The notes below the pieces were generated by a model. It worked only from the letters and a program-made list of their open reading frames with translations. It searched no databases and was not told the DNA's origin. From positions 11,818,501 through 11,882,500 of the forward strand of contig NC_088916.1 of NCBI RefSeq assembly GCF_963576675.1: DNA of 64,000 bases, in the 5' to 3' direction. Source of the DNA: Euphorbia lathyris. Lineage: Eukaryota > Streptophyta > Magnoliopsida > Malpighiales > Euphorbiaceae. A program made the translations under genes and the position numbers. How positions within the stretch are numbered: position 1 is the stretch's first letter; every line of letters begins with the position of its first letter. Positions 36,980-48,284 of this stretch are shown here, one piece after another.

Positions 36980-37614
36980 TTACTAATATGTGATAAAATT
37001 ACGCAAATGTGAAGTGTAGATGACAAGATTCACGATCGAGTAGACAATTTGATCAATTATTTCTCAAATTGATCCAACTTGCCAATGTTAGGGATAAAAT
37101 TGCTCGCCAACGTTAGGGGTTAAATTGCACTATTTTAGACGTTAGGGAAAAAATTGCTCCTAGCTGTATTTTTGCATCTTATCCCTTAAATTTAGGAGCT
37201 CTTTATTTTACTATTCACAATGTTGAACTACTGTCTTTAGAGGTTGTATCATTACAGTTGATGGCAATCCACAAGTGTTTGATCATCTATTGTTATTTTA
37301 ATGTTGAAGTGTTGAGGGAGATAAAGAATATACTGAGGGGAGTTTGAGAGATGATATAATATTTGTTTATTGTAGAAGTTTTTCAATTTATTCTCCAAAT
37401 TGATAGAGGATATAATATTGTTTAATGCTAGGGGAGATTCAGAACCATATGTTTGCATAAGAATAAGTAAATAATTTCATTTGAACAACTTATTTGTTTT
37501 AGTTGTTGTTGTACTCTTTTGCCTGGAATTTCCAAGGAGATGGCATGTTGTAACAACCTAGGTGAACATATATCTGACGAAGAAAACTAAGCATATAATA
37601 CATATAATTTGAGC
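36980..37614. other. Upstream part of array unit 3
   Basis: This matches 31376-32002 and 49340-50567 with small deletions. It contains the empty version of the LINE target seen at 49783 (GATAGAGGATATAATATTG, about 37402). No gene is seen. Confidence 0.5.
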
Positions 37615-38998
37615 ATGGCTGCTGCAGCTTCTCCTGTTGGTCGAAAGAGGTTCGACGTATTTCTCAGTTTTCGAGGCATAGACACCCGTCACAACTTCAT
37701 CTTTCAATCTTAAAGGAATTGTAAACTAGATTTATCCTAACTTATACTTCAATCTTTCTTTTGTATAGAGTCTCTCGAATCTATCAGTCATCGAACTCTG
37801 TCATTGTAGACGTCTAACTGAAATGCCTGACCTGTCAAGGGCTTAAAACCTTTCGACTATAGATTATCGAGGCTGTATAAATTTAAGAGAGGCAACTCCA
37901 TCTATTCGGTATCTGAAGAACCTTAAGCATGTGATTTTGCAACTCTGTAAGAATATTAGGAGTGTTCCGAGCACTCTGGAAGTCAAAAATAGAAAGGAGA
38001 TTGATAATGATCTTTGTGTTAGATGAACATGCCTATTCAAATCCGAATTTGGTGAAATTCAGGTTGCATCTGCCTTGTATCAATTTGGTGAAAATTGTTT
38101 TGAGACTATTCCAGTCGTAAAGCAGATCCATGCAGATATTCCTGGAAAAATTCCATCTTCGGTAGAAATTCCACTAGAAATACTTGAATATGAACAGGTC
38201 ATAGAGCAGAAAGCAGCAAGTGGAAGGTGTCGAGCAACTTTGAAGACATTTTCATTTGTTAACCGTGCAAAATTGGATCAGAAAACAGAAAAAGACATTT
38301 CAGACGATTTTCTACAGACAGTGAAGCTTTTTGCAGGCGCAGTACTTCTACTTACAGAGGTTATAGCATTCCCTCTCTCTCACACACAAGCACACATTCA
38401 CCTAGATAAAGACTACCTTTTGATATTAAATATGTAGCAGAATTGTATAAAATTGAGAACACATGTTCGCATATTAAATATGTTATTGATCCTAACATAA
38501 TTAGTTCATATTAATTACTTGTGGTGTTACTCATGGTGCAGGGATTTCCGAGTGGAGATGTTATTGATGATTATGAAAGTATAGGATCTTCAGTTACAAT
38601 TCAACTACCTCCAAATTGGTTTAGCAGTAACTTCATGGGTTTCAGTGTGAATGTGTTCCTTACGTTGGAAGACAAAAATAAAAAGGAGATTGATAATGAT
38701 CTTGGTGTTAGATGGACATGCCGATTCAAATCCGAATGTGGTGAAATTCGGGTTGCATCTGCCTTGTATCAATATCTCCCACCTACCTACATAAAGAGTG
38801 GCAACTTTCTTATGTATGGTTGGCCTACAAATCTTGGATTGATATTTGATCAAAGTTGGTTGCAAGAAAATTGTTGCAATGAGGCTTGTTTTGAAGCCAT
38901 TATTGAGCATTCATCTGCCTAGACTTGTTACCAAGTGAAGAAATGGTGGCCAAACTAATGTACATGGGTGATGATGAAGGAAATCAGACACGTCGGGC
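37615..38998 (+). pseudogene. Chimeric TNL remnant, array unit 3
   Basis: It starts with the same TIR stub (ATG at 37615, VGRKRFDVFLSFRGIDTR) and breaks into TNL intron 3 sequence after AAAGGAATTGT. Copies of exon 4 and the shared LRR to C-JID deletion follow, with a stop in ATGAACATG. Near 38085 (ATCAATTTGGTG) it switches back to TNL exon 4 and then runs colinear with 28022-28990: an exon 4 end (38086-38359), an intron, and an exon 5-like frame (GFPSGDVIDDYESIG, from 38542). That frame ends early at TAG (38920-38922, SSA stop) where the full gene reads SSAKTCYQV. It is the product of at least two recombination steps and is non-functional as a receptor. Confidence 0.8.
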
Positions 38999-40381
38999 TT
39001 TCTAAATACTATGACAAGAGCGGTGAGTCTGGACCCAGTGGAGTATTCAACCTATACTCAGAGAAAGAGGAATCAAATGGTGAGAGATTAAAATATATCA
39101 GTCCTGCTATATGCTTGGAATTCATGACATGTTAGTGATAAGTTTTTGTAAGGATTACTCGTTATAGTTTCCTTTTCTTGCTTTGGTTCTATCTGGAATA
39201 GAGATATTTTTCTGAACTTTATATTGGTCTTTCTTTTCACCAGGAAGATTCAGAAAAAAAAAAGTCAGGTGATAGAAGAGAAAAGCGCAAGATGACCAGA
39301 AAGACGAACCACCTGCGGAGAATGTAAGCTTCTTTTTTTTCTGATTGAATTATCTTTATCAATCGTCTGTTTTCCGCTGCTGGTTTATTTTCCCTTGCCA
39401 TTAATTATTCTGTGAGTCGTAAACATAATGTGATAGCTTTCATCTCTTAATATGTTTAGCTTAAACTGTTTCTTCAATTTATATGATAGCTGCCGACTGC
39501 TAAACCTCAGATAAATGAGGCTGAGAATGAGTTTAATAGTTTTTTGTTTGAAAAAGATCAAGTTCATATCAGTTGGCATATCCTGACTGTTTAGTCGAAT
39601 CAAGATAAGTGAATGAAATATAGAAGGTAAGCTGATACCACTCAAACTCGGGCTACAAAATTATGCAAAACAGAAGTGACAGATGCATATAACTGCTTGA
39701 TATTGCTAAATAATCAAACTGAGATATTCAATTTATAACATCAGACTGTTTTAGTTGCGAAAAACATGGTGTAGTATCAATACAAGAAGCTGTCTAAGCA
39801 AAGGATAGAGATGATTATGTAATACTAAACCAAATTAGCACAAGTGGTGAGAAAAGAACAACAGATAAGTAGACAATTAAACCAAATCAATGATAGATTA
39901 GACCCTAATCATTAGAGCATAAAGAATCAGGAGTAAATTTTGAACTCCAAGATGCTATTTAGATCATCCGCCTTCCTACTTGTCAAGGTTTCATATTATT
40001 TCACTTGTCTATTAGTTTATTGCTATTCATCGTCAATTTGATGCGCTGTAGTTGGGAAGTTCTGACAATTGTGTTTATATGATCAAATTAATGAGTTTAA
40101 AGTTTCAAAACAGTTTGTTATTTTGTCTTTTATGCCTCGGCTTCATGGGTTGATCATTTATTGTTTAGTTTTCTTATAAATTTCCCAGACAAATTCGGAG
40201 CTCGGAGATATATAAAACTATAAGAGTACCGAATATATATAGATATTAAGCCAACATAGGAATTCAATACACAATATACACAACTTAATACATACCACAT
40301 AATATATATGCATACAGACCTCCAAATGAGCAATAAAGTGCATGAGCAAATAAAAACGTATACATATTGAATGCAAGAACC
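38999..40381. other. TNL tail and shared flank between unit 3 and K3
   Basis: The exon-like tail stretch (39241-39324) is shortened relative to 29140-29287. The K3 3' flank follows. No gene is seen. Confidence 0.5.
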
Positions 40382-40933
40382 TCAAGCATCAGACCAATAA
40401 ATATCCAATGCTCCGACATTATCAGGATCAGAGATTCCTAAAGCTTTCCAAACAGCTTCAGAGGCATCAACGATGTTCTTAGGACAAGGTGGTTGATAAT
40501 CATGTTCTTTGTCACAACCCATTGTTGAATCACATTCATCTACCACTTTTGCTTTAGTACTCCTTCCATTTCCATATATATTTATATACTTCAAGCATCT
40601 GCTCTCGTTACTGAACCATCCTGTTGAAAGTGCTACCACTGCCTCACTATCTGGATGATATTGATGATCACATTCTGATGGACCACCGCCGTCACCACCA
40701 GCCGCGAAACTGTTGATTGTGAGAGTTGCTTTTGTGCGGCCGGTCAACCGTGGCGAACACTTGTAAGTAGTGTATAGTTTTCCCTCTACACAGCAGTCGG
40801 AGTCATGTTCTTGGTTGCATTGATTTGGTGGAGGTTTAATCCCTCTTATCTTGCCGCTTGGGTTGCAGGTTTGAGATTTTGCGCTTGAAATTATGAGAAG
40901 AAAGAGAAGGATGATCGAACAAACTTGCTTCAT
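40382..40933 (-). CDS. Kiwellin K3, intact frame but native promoter lost
   Basis: A single-exon frame of 183 residues with signal peptide ([20 protein letters not shown]), Cys-rich N-terminal module and double-psi beta-barrel as in the sister copies. It differs from K4 at only four residues, all in the last half (FSN for FNN, INI for ITI, PKN for PNN, DPDN for DPDD). Only about 11 bases upstream of the ATG are kiwellin sequence. At 40944/40945 the DNA changes to the 3' end of a copia pol gene, so the leader and TATA region found before K1, K4 and K5 are gone. It may be silent, or driven by sequence in or near the copia. Protein function would be as for K2. Confidence 0.88.
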   Translation of the reverse strand: MKQVCSIILLFLLIISSAKSQTCNPSGKIRGIKPPPNQCNQEHDSDCCVEGKLYTTYKCSPRLTGRTKATLTINSFAAGGDGGGPSECDHQYHPDSEAVVALSTGWFSNESRCLKYINIYGNGRSTKAKVVDECDSTMGCDKEHDYQPPCPKNIVDASEAVWKALGISDPDNVGALDIYWSDA

Positions 40934-40944
40934 TTTCTTTACTT

Positions 40945-42825
40945 ATGGCGGACGCACATATATAGTTAACTCGATGTCCCGGTAATGCTTTTGTAAACAC
41001 GTCTGCCAATTGTTCCCCTGTTCTGATGTGTGGAGTTGTGATTGTGCCATCTTCTATCTTTTCTCGAGTAAAGTGGCAGTCAACTTCTATGTGCTTTGTT
41101 CTTTCATTGAATACAGGATTATTGGCGATATAGATAGCTGCTTCATTATCACACCATAACTTCATGGGTTTCGTCTGAGCAAATCCAATCTCACTAAGAA
41201 GGTTCCGTAGCCATACAAGTTCACACGTAGTTTGTGCCATAGCCCTGTACTCAGATTCTGCACTGGATCTAGATACGACACTCTGCTTTTTACTTTTCCA
41301 AGATACTAGGTTGCCTCCGACAAATACACAATAACCCGTAGTAGAACGCCTATCTGTAAGATCTCCTGCGTAATCCGCATCTGTAAAACCTTCAACAGTG
41401 TGATGACCATGATTTTGATATAGTATACCACGCCCCGGAGTCCCCTTTAGGTATTTCAGAATATGACTAACAGCATCCCAGTGTGAAGTTCTTGGAGATG
41501 ACATGAACTGGCTTACAACACTTACTGCAACGGAAATATCAGGACGAGTGATTGTAAGATAGTTCAATTTTCCAACGATTCGTCTATATCTTTCAGGATC
41601 CGGAAGTAAATCTCCATCGTCGGTCTTCAGCTTCCCATTTGGTATCATAGGTGCATCACAAGTCTTTGCCTCAATCAAACCAGCGTCACTTAACACATCT
41701 AGACAGTATTTTCTCTGAGTGAGGTAAATCCCTTTACGGCTTCGGCAAACTTCAATCCCCAAAAAATATTTCAATTGTCCTAGATCCTTTGTCTGAAAAC
41801 AAGTACCGAGGAATTCTTTCAGTTTTATAATGCCAGTTTCATTATTTCCAGTAATTACAATGTCATCAACATATACGGCTAGTAAAATGCACCCAGAACT
41901 AGATGATGAGTAGAACACAGAATGATCATATGCACTTCGACGAAGACCAAATTCAATGACAGCAGCACTGAATCGTCCAAACCAGGCACGAGGAGATTGC
42001 TTCAACCCATACAAGGACCTGCGTAACCTGCAAACTTTCCCAGACTCCCCCTGAGCAACAAAACCAGGAGGTTGCTCCATGTAAACTTCCTCGCGGAGAT
42101 CACCATTCAAAAAGGCATTCATGACATCAAGTTGATAAAGCGGCCAATTGTAAGTAGCAACCAAAGAAACGAACAATCGAACAAAGGAAAGTTTGGCAAC
42201 AGGGGAAAATGTCTCTAAATAGTCGATGTCATAAGTCTGAGCATAATCTTTTGCAACCAAACGAGCTTTCAACCGAGCAACAGAACCATCTGGATTGAAC
42301 TTGACATTGAACACCCATTTGCAACCAATAGCACGCTTTTGAGATGGAAGAGACACTAGATCCCAAGTATGATTTTGTTCAAGGGCATGCATTTCCTCTT
42401 TCATTGCTTGGAGCCAACCAGGATGATTCAGTGCTTCAGAGAGGGAGGAAGGAACAACAACTGAATCTAAGGAAGCTACAAAAGACTTCGAGGAAGGTGA
42501 TAACGCATCATAACATACAAATGAAGAAATCGGGTAAGTGCATTGGCGGGTACCTTTTCGGAGGGCGATAGGAAGGTTAATGCTAGGATCTGAAGGTGGG
42601 GAAGGATCTGGAGACGAAACAGGAGGGGGAACACTGGCAACTGGAGCACTAGAAGGTGCAGCACTTGAAGGACGTACACGCCGAGAATAAACGTGGCGGA
42701 CATCTGGTCGAGAAGGAACAGAAACCACCTGCTCACTTACAGTATAAACAAGATAATTATCGTCAGAAGGACTGGCCGGATCAATAGGAAGTGTTGATTC
42801 AAGACCATAAAAAGGAGTGTTTTAA
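40945..42825 (-). pseudogene. Copia reverse transcriptase and RNase H
   Basis: The long open frame contains the copia RT opening (WLQAMKEEMHALEQNHTWDL), TFSPVAK, QLDVMNAFLNGDL, SLYGLKQSPRAW and the catalytic LAVYVDDIVITG. RNase H follows with GFTDADYAGD, SAESEYRAMA and LWCDNEAAIYIA. The end LADVFTKALPG is normal for copia pol, but the frame then runs out of the element into antisense-free kiwellin leader DNA in a different frame. Most catalytic motifs look sound. The loss of the upstream reading frame and the missing 3' LTR make it non-functional. Confidence 0.88.
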
Positions 42826-43956
42826 AAAAAGGTAACATCAGCGGACACCAAATAACGACCCAAAGAAGGAGAATAGCAACGATACCCTTTTTGAGTCCGA
42901 GAATAACCTACAAAGATACACTTGATGGATTTAGGATCAAGTTTGGAGACTTGTGGTCGCATGTCTTGAACAAAACAAGTACATCCAAAAACACGTGGTG
43001 CGAGAGGAAATAAAGAAGACGAGGGAAAAAGAAGGGAGTATGAAATCTGACCATTAAGGACTGAAGAAGGCATACGGTTGATGAGAAAACAGGCAGTGGA
43101 GACCGCATCTGCCCAAAAAATTTTAGGAACCTGCATTTGAAACAACAGTGCTCGAGCGACTTCTAATAAGTGACGATTCTTACGTCCGGCATCACCGTTT
43201 TGCTGAGGGGTAACAATGCAAGAAGTCTGATGAATAATACCATGCTGGGAAAGATACGATTGGAAAGTGCAAGATACATATTCCTTAGCATTGTCACTTT
43301 GCAAAATACAAATAGATTTGTTAAATTGTGTGCGAATCTCAGCATGAAAAGAACAAAAGATAGTAAATAATTCTGAACGATTTTTCATAGGATAAAGCCA
43401 AGTAACACGAGAATAATCATCGAAAAATGTTACAAAATAACGAAAACCAAGTTTGGACACAACAGGACACGGACCCCATACATCAGTGTGCACCAAAGAA
43501 AATGGAGACTCGACACGTTTATTGATTCGTGGTGGATACGAAACTCTGTGATGCTTAGCAAATTGACAAGCTTCACATTCCAGAGTAGAATCATGCGGAA
43601 GACTAGGACATAACTTTAGTAAAACTGGAAACGACGGATGGCCAAATTGACAGTGAAGTCGCAAAAGAGACGCACTTGTGCAGATAATGGATTTTGACAC
43701 CTGTCGATAAGTTGAATCAAGTACGTGCAATCCATTTACCAGGTTCCCTCTACCAATAATTTTCTTCGTCTCAAGATCCTCAAAAAGACAATGGGTAGGA
43801 TAAAAAACAACAGAACAGTTAAGAGTCTTAGTAAGTTGGCTGACAGATAATAAGTTAAGAGGGAAATTGGGTAAACATAAAACAGAGGATAAAGGAATAT
43901 TAGATGTTGGGTGAGCTGTCCCTTGTCCAATTACAGAAGCAGTTGAGCCATTGGCT
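42822..43956 (-). pseudogene. Copia integrase region with catalytic Glu lost
   Basis: The frame has the pre-integrase zinc part (LHCQFGHPSF, LECEACQFAKHH) and the integrase core: VHTDVWGP (first Asp), LQSDNAKEY (second Asp), and QQNGDAGRKNRHLLE where copia integrases have NGVAERKNR. The Glu of the D,D-35-E triad is replaced by Gly. The frame ends at 42822 in a T-rich run (VSADVTFF then stop) where a frameshift separates it from the RT frame. Upstream it is cut by the hAT-like insertion at 43965. Confidence 0.85.
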
Positions 43957-43964
43957 AACATAAC

Positions 43965-44894
43965 CATAGTTATTAAAGGCGCATGGCGCACTAAGGCGCA
44001 TGGGGTCCTGGAGCCATGGCGCATGACGATGGCGCGCGCCATAGCGAGACAAGGCGCACTTAAAAAAAAAAAAAAAAAAAAGGGCGGCCCGGTCGCATTA
44101 CGCGTCCCCGCTGAGCGAGGGTCCGGGGAGGGGTCCCACCACAAGGGTGTATTGGGGGCAAGCCTTCCCTTGCCAATTTAATTGGCAAGAGGCCGCTCCT
44201 AAGACTCGAACCCGTGACCTCAGGTCACACGGCAACAACGTTTTACCGTTGCGCCAAGGCTCGCCATAGCGAGACAAGGCGCACTTAAAAAAATAAAAAA
44301 TATAAAAATATAAAACTAACATAAAACTAAATCATGAAAATATCTTAAGCATAAATAAATTTTAAAATGCAAAATAAACCCCATAGTAGAAAAACTTTAA
44401 AGTTGAATACTAATTCCTAAGTTCTACTCCTAATCTTAACTCTCCAAATCGATCACTCCTCATCATCACTATCACACTCCTCGTTTGAATTTCCTTTAGC
44501 TTCTTTGTTTCTGTTGTTTGAATTCGTTTGATGTGTTTTCTTTCTACTAAACTTCTTCCTCTTTTAATGACTCTGTCTCTTACTCTTCAAATGACTCTGT
44601 CTCTTCCTCTTCAAAGAGTCTCTTCACCTTCTACTTAGTTTAAAACCTATAATCTCTCTCCTTTTTAATACTTTTTGTTAATATAACATGTGTTCCATTC
44701 CAGATATATAAATTAACTACCAAAAAACTTCCCATAACTGCCTCTAATTGCCAAGGCGCGCCTTGGTGCGCCTTTGGCGCAAAATGGCGCACCAGGCGCG
44801 CGCCATGGCGATTGCGCCTCGCCATGGGGCTGCTATGGCACTAAGGCCTGCGCCTGGTGCGCCATGCGCCATAGGCGCGCCTTTAATAACTATG
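43965..44894. mobile_element. hAT-like non-autonomous element inside the copia, 8-bp TSD
   Basis: Terminal inverted repeats CATAGTTATTAAAGGCGC (43965-43982) and GCGCCTTTAATAACTATG (44877-44894) are exact. The 8-mer AACATAAC flanks both (43957-43964 and 44895-44902). The subterminal parts are dense in GGCGC and GCGCC motifs. The interior is AT-rich and non-coding (44290-44740). The length without the SINE inside is about 700 bp. The perfect ends and duplication mean that the insertion is young relative to the copia. Confidence 0.9.
44062..44262 (-). mobile_element. Au-type SINE nested in the hAT-like element
   Basis: The minus strand reads the full tRNA-like head: GAGCCTTGGCGCAACGGTAA (A box), then GGTCACGGGTTCGAGTC (B box), then the Au body and the terminal CCGGGCCGCCC with a T run. 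The 24-mer beginning GCCATAGCGAGACAAGGCGC flanks it at 44038-44061 and 44263-44286. The long target duplication is typical of LINE-driven insertion. Confidence 0.92.
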
Positions 44895-44902
44895 AACATA
44901 AC

Positions 44903-45550
44903 AGATGGAAAATGGGCCAGATGTGTTGCCGTTCATATGGTCTGTATCACCAGAGTCAATCACCCAACTACGAGAGGAGGTGGAGAGACATGCAACATGA
45001 TTACCTGTATCAGCCAGTGCGGAGGTGGAGGTGGATGGTTGTTCTGCATCATAAGTCGCAGAAAGTTGTTGAAACCGAGTATACTCATCTGCAGAAATGG
45101 TGACAGAGGATGGGGTAGGTATGATGCCACCTTGGGTTGCCATATTTGTAGATCTCCGGAGAGGATGTTGTCCCGAGTATTGGGGTGGTTTACCATGCAG
45201 TTTCCAACAATGTTTCTTAACATGCCCTTCTCCCCCACAGTGATAACAGGTACGAGGGGAGCTACGGTTGCCACTGTGAAGAGTATTGTTTCCACCTCTC
45301 CGACCGGGACCAACATTGCTTACCAAGGCTACTGTGTCAGAAGACAGCGTACCAGAAACTATTACATCATCCTTACAGACATTAAGTAAATGAGAATAGA
45401 CTTCTGCGAGAGACGGGAGTGTCCCACTAGTCAACAGTTGTGTACGGGCCACATCATACTCAGGACCTAAACCTGCCAAAAAACACTGAACAACCGAGAG
45501 ACAACCGAGAGACGGGAGTGTCCCACTAGTCAACAGTTGTGTACGGGAGT
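44903..45550 (-). pseudogene. Copia gag (partial) and protease
   Basis: The frame contains the gag end with a CCHC zinc knuckle (CYHCGGEGHVKKHC) and the protease motif WVIDSGDTDHM, where most copia elements have DSGATDHM. The gag N-terminal half is absent. The segment around 45404-45450 is repeated at 45503-45549 (GACGGGAGTGTCCCACTAGT), so the frame starts inside a local duplication. Beyond 45550 the plus strand turns into T-rich low complexity. Confidence 0.8.
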
Positions 45551-46060
45551 TTTTTTTTTTTTAGATCAATGTCTTCTCTTTTTTTTTTTCTTTCTCTTTT
45601 TTTTTTTTGTTTAAATATAAAACTAATACACTGAAATTAAAATAAGTAAAAGAAAACTCTTTTTAATAAAAAAAACCTAAAACCGAGTGCGCATACAGAG
45701 AAGAGTACCAGACAGACAAATCGTGAAGAACTGTCCTGGCGGCGGCGAGCGTACAGGGTGGCCGGACAGAAGATTCCGACGCCGGAAAGGTAAGTCGGAG
45801 TGGAGGAGGAGACGTCACGTGCAGTCACGCGCCTGCGCGTGTAGGCGGAGAAGAACTTCGACGGAGGCGCGTGGGTATCACGCGCAGGTCAGACAGCGGT
45901 CGGATTTCGGAGACAGGCCGGTCGGAGGTGGAGAGGAGGACTGAGATGGGTGGTGAGATAAACTGGAGTCTGGAAATATACACAAGGGACTCAAGCCCTT
46001 CACTGATAACTCTGGAAATTCTACCAGAACACACAAACCCAAGAATACAGAGAACCTAAA
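45551..46060 (-). other. Copia leader region
   Basis: This lies between the primer site and the broken gag. It is partly low complexity (T runs at 45551-45611) and partly GC-rich (45730-45945) with no gag coding. Short open frames here are not supported. Confidence 0.5.
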
Positions 46061-46072
46061 GCTTTGATACCA
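46061..46072 (-). other. Copia primer binding site
   Basis: The minus strand reads TGGTATCAAAGC directly after the LTR. It matches the usual initiator tRNA-Met primer site TGGTATCAGAGC at all but one position. Confidence 0.8.
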
Positions 46073-46258
46073 TGTAAACTTCTGTAATCTTATATCATAT
46101 ATTTATATACACAACTTAGCTAGACAGTCAACTGTCCTTAACCCACAAGCAGCCTAAATATTTCTACCCTACAGTAGCCTTGAGCCACTCTTTATTAATT
46201 ACATTTACATTGACAAATAGCACCTAAGCAGCCATAGGTATGCACTATATTAATTACA
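46073..46258 (-). repeat. Copia 5' LTR (186 bp)
   Basis: On the minus strand it begins TGTAATTAATATAGTGCATA and ends GAAGTTTACA, the TG...CA pattern of an LTR, next to the primer site. A TATA-like stretch (TGTATATAAATATATG) lies near its 3' part. There is no matching second LTR in the window. Confidence 0.8.
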
Positions 46259-46945
46259 CAACCCATACACAGAGAAAGAGGAACCAAATGGCGAGAGATT
46301 AAAATATACCAGTTCTTCTATATGCTTGGAATTCATGGCATGTTAGTGATAAGTTTTTATACACCTATCAGTTATGTAAGGATTACTCATTATAGTTTCC
46401 TTTTGTTGCTTTGGTTCTGTGTGGAATAGAGAATTTTTTCTGATTTTTTATTGGTCTTCTTTTCACCAGGCAAAAATAAAAGAGTCTGGTGATACCAGGG
46501 GAAAGCACAGGACGAGCCAGAGTTCCAATGATGATCGTGGGAGATTGAAATGGTACTCTTCTGATGAGCATTCATACAGTTTTGCTCGAATGAAAAGAAA
46601 CACATGAATAACAGAAAAATATAAAGGAAAAAAATGTCATAATTCTAGGGAACCTGATAGTGATATTTCATGGAAGAAATCAAGAAATTCTGAGAAACAT
46701 TACTTCTTTGACTACAACTCTTCATCTCCCTCTGAAAATGTGGGTCAAAAACAAGTAGAAAAATGAGAAAAGGATGACGGTAATGGTTTTCCTTATTTTT
46801 CTCTTTGAAATTTTTGTACTTGTTTTTTACTTTTTCTAGCTGATCAGATCTCAATTTTTGTTGAACCTAGAATTTACATGAAAAGGACAGATCTGCCTGC
46901 CATGCGCAGTGATGACCAGCCAGACGAACCACCTGCCGAGCATGT
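46259..46945 (+). pseudogene. TNL 3' tail remnant, array unit 4
   Basis: Directly after the copia LTR the sequence resumes with CAACCCATACACAGAGAAAG, which in the full TNL lies at 28980-28999. It then follows unit 2 (32660-33345) almost exactly, including the exon-like stretch GKHRTSQSSNDDRGRLKWYS. The TIR, LRR and C-JID-like parts of this unit are absent from the window. Confidence 0.8.
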
Positions 46946-48284
46946 AAGCTTTTTTTCTAATTGAATTATCTTTACTAATCGTTGGTTTTCCCTTGCTGGC
47001 TTATTTTCCTAAATATCATATTCTCTATCATCTGCCATTAATTATGAGTCTAGAGTATATAAAAAAATTAAAACTCCGAGCAGACATCAAAACATCAAAA
47101 GTAGTTAAGCCAATAGGAATAGAAACGCATAACAAGCAGAGGTAGATATTTCTAAAAGGCAACATCAGAAACAAAAAAATTCTTCACGGTACCAATTCTG
47201 CAGAGAACATATATCGGATTTGCACTCAAAATAAAAATAACATCTACTTGTACATATGAGTAGCTATCGACTACTAAACCTCAGATGAATGATGCTGAGA
47301 ATGATTAGTTTTGTATGAAAAAGAACAAGTTCAGATCGCTTGGTCGAATAAACATAGGTGAATGAAATATAGAAGCTAAGCTGATACCACTCAAACTCAG
47401 GCTACAAAATTATGCAAAACAGAAGTCACAGATGCATATAACTGCTCGATAATCAAACTGAGATATTCAATTTATAGCATCAGATGTTCATAGACCATTT
47501 TAGTTGTGAAAAACATGGTATAGGATCAATAAAAGAAGCTGTCTAAGACAAGGATACTGATGATTAACGAATTTTGGTAGCATAAACACATCAGATATGT
47601 AATAGACAATCAGTGTCAATCAAAATTCGCAGGAAATCGTATGAATCAATAAACTAACACAGAAGAACAACATTAATCTATTTTGTAGAGAAACTGATGA
47701 TACTTATAACATTGAGTAGGAAAGTGAGCATCAAATTAGCACATGTGGTGAGAAAAGAACAGCAGATAAGTAGACAATTAAACCAAATCAATGATAGATT
47801 AGAGGATAAAGATAGAATCAGGAGTAAATTTTGAACACCAAGACAATGAAGCCATGCTATTTAGCCACTTTCATCTATGGCTTTAAGATCATATGCGTTC
47901 CTACTTGTCAAGTTTTCATATTATTTCACTTGTCTATTCAATTTGATGCGTTTTAGTTGGGAAGTTATGAGAATTGTGTTTATATGATCAATTTCATGAG
48001 TTTAAAGTTTCAAACCGGTTTGTTATTTTGTCTTTTATGCTTTGGCTTCATGGGTTGATCATTTATTGTTTAGTTTTCTTATAAATTTCCCGGAGGAATT
48101 CGGAGCCCGGAGATAGATAAAACTATAAGAGTATTGAATGTATATATATTAAGCCAACGTAGGAATTCAATACACAATGTACACAACTTAATACATACCA
48201 CATAATATATATGCATACGGACCTTCAAATGAGTAATAAAGTGCATGAGCAAATAAAAACGTATACATATTGAATGCAAGCATC
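46946..48284. other. Shared flank between unit 4 tail and K4
   Basis: This is nearly identical to 33346-34620, with one short extra block near 47670-47710. There is no gene. Confidence 0.5.

Larger units (their letters stand above)
40945..46258 (-). mobile_element. Ty1-copia retrotransposon, 3'-truncated, degenerate
   Basis: On the minus strand the order is 5' LTR (46073-46258), primer site (46061-46072), leader, partial gag, protease, integrase, reverse transcriptase, RNase H. This is the copia order (integrase before RT). There is no 3' LTR or polypurine tract: pol sequence stops at 40945 against kiwellin K3. Gag lacks its N-terminal part. A homopolymer frameshift splits integrase from RT. 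A hAT-like element sits inside the protease-integrase junction. The LTR flank at 46259 continues into a TNL tail, so the two sides of the element belong to different array units. It cannot transpose by itself. Confidence 0.88.

Noticed and set aside
44748..45389. 213-codon plus-strand open frame
   Set aside because: It is antisense to copia gag/protease and runs into the hAT-like GGCGC repeats.
45687..46059. Arg-rich open frames in the copia leader
   Set aside because: They reflect GC-rich leader DNA and match no gag sequence.
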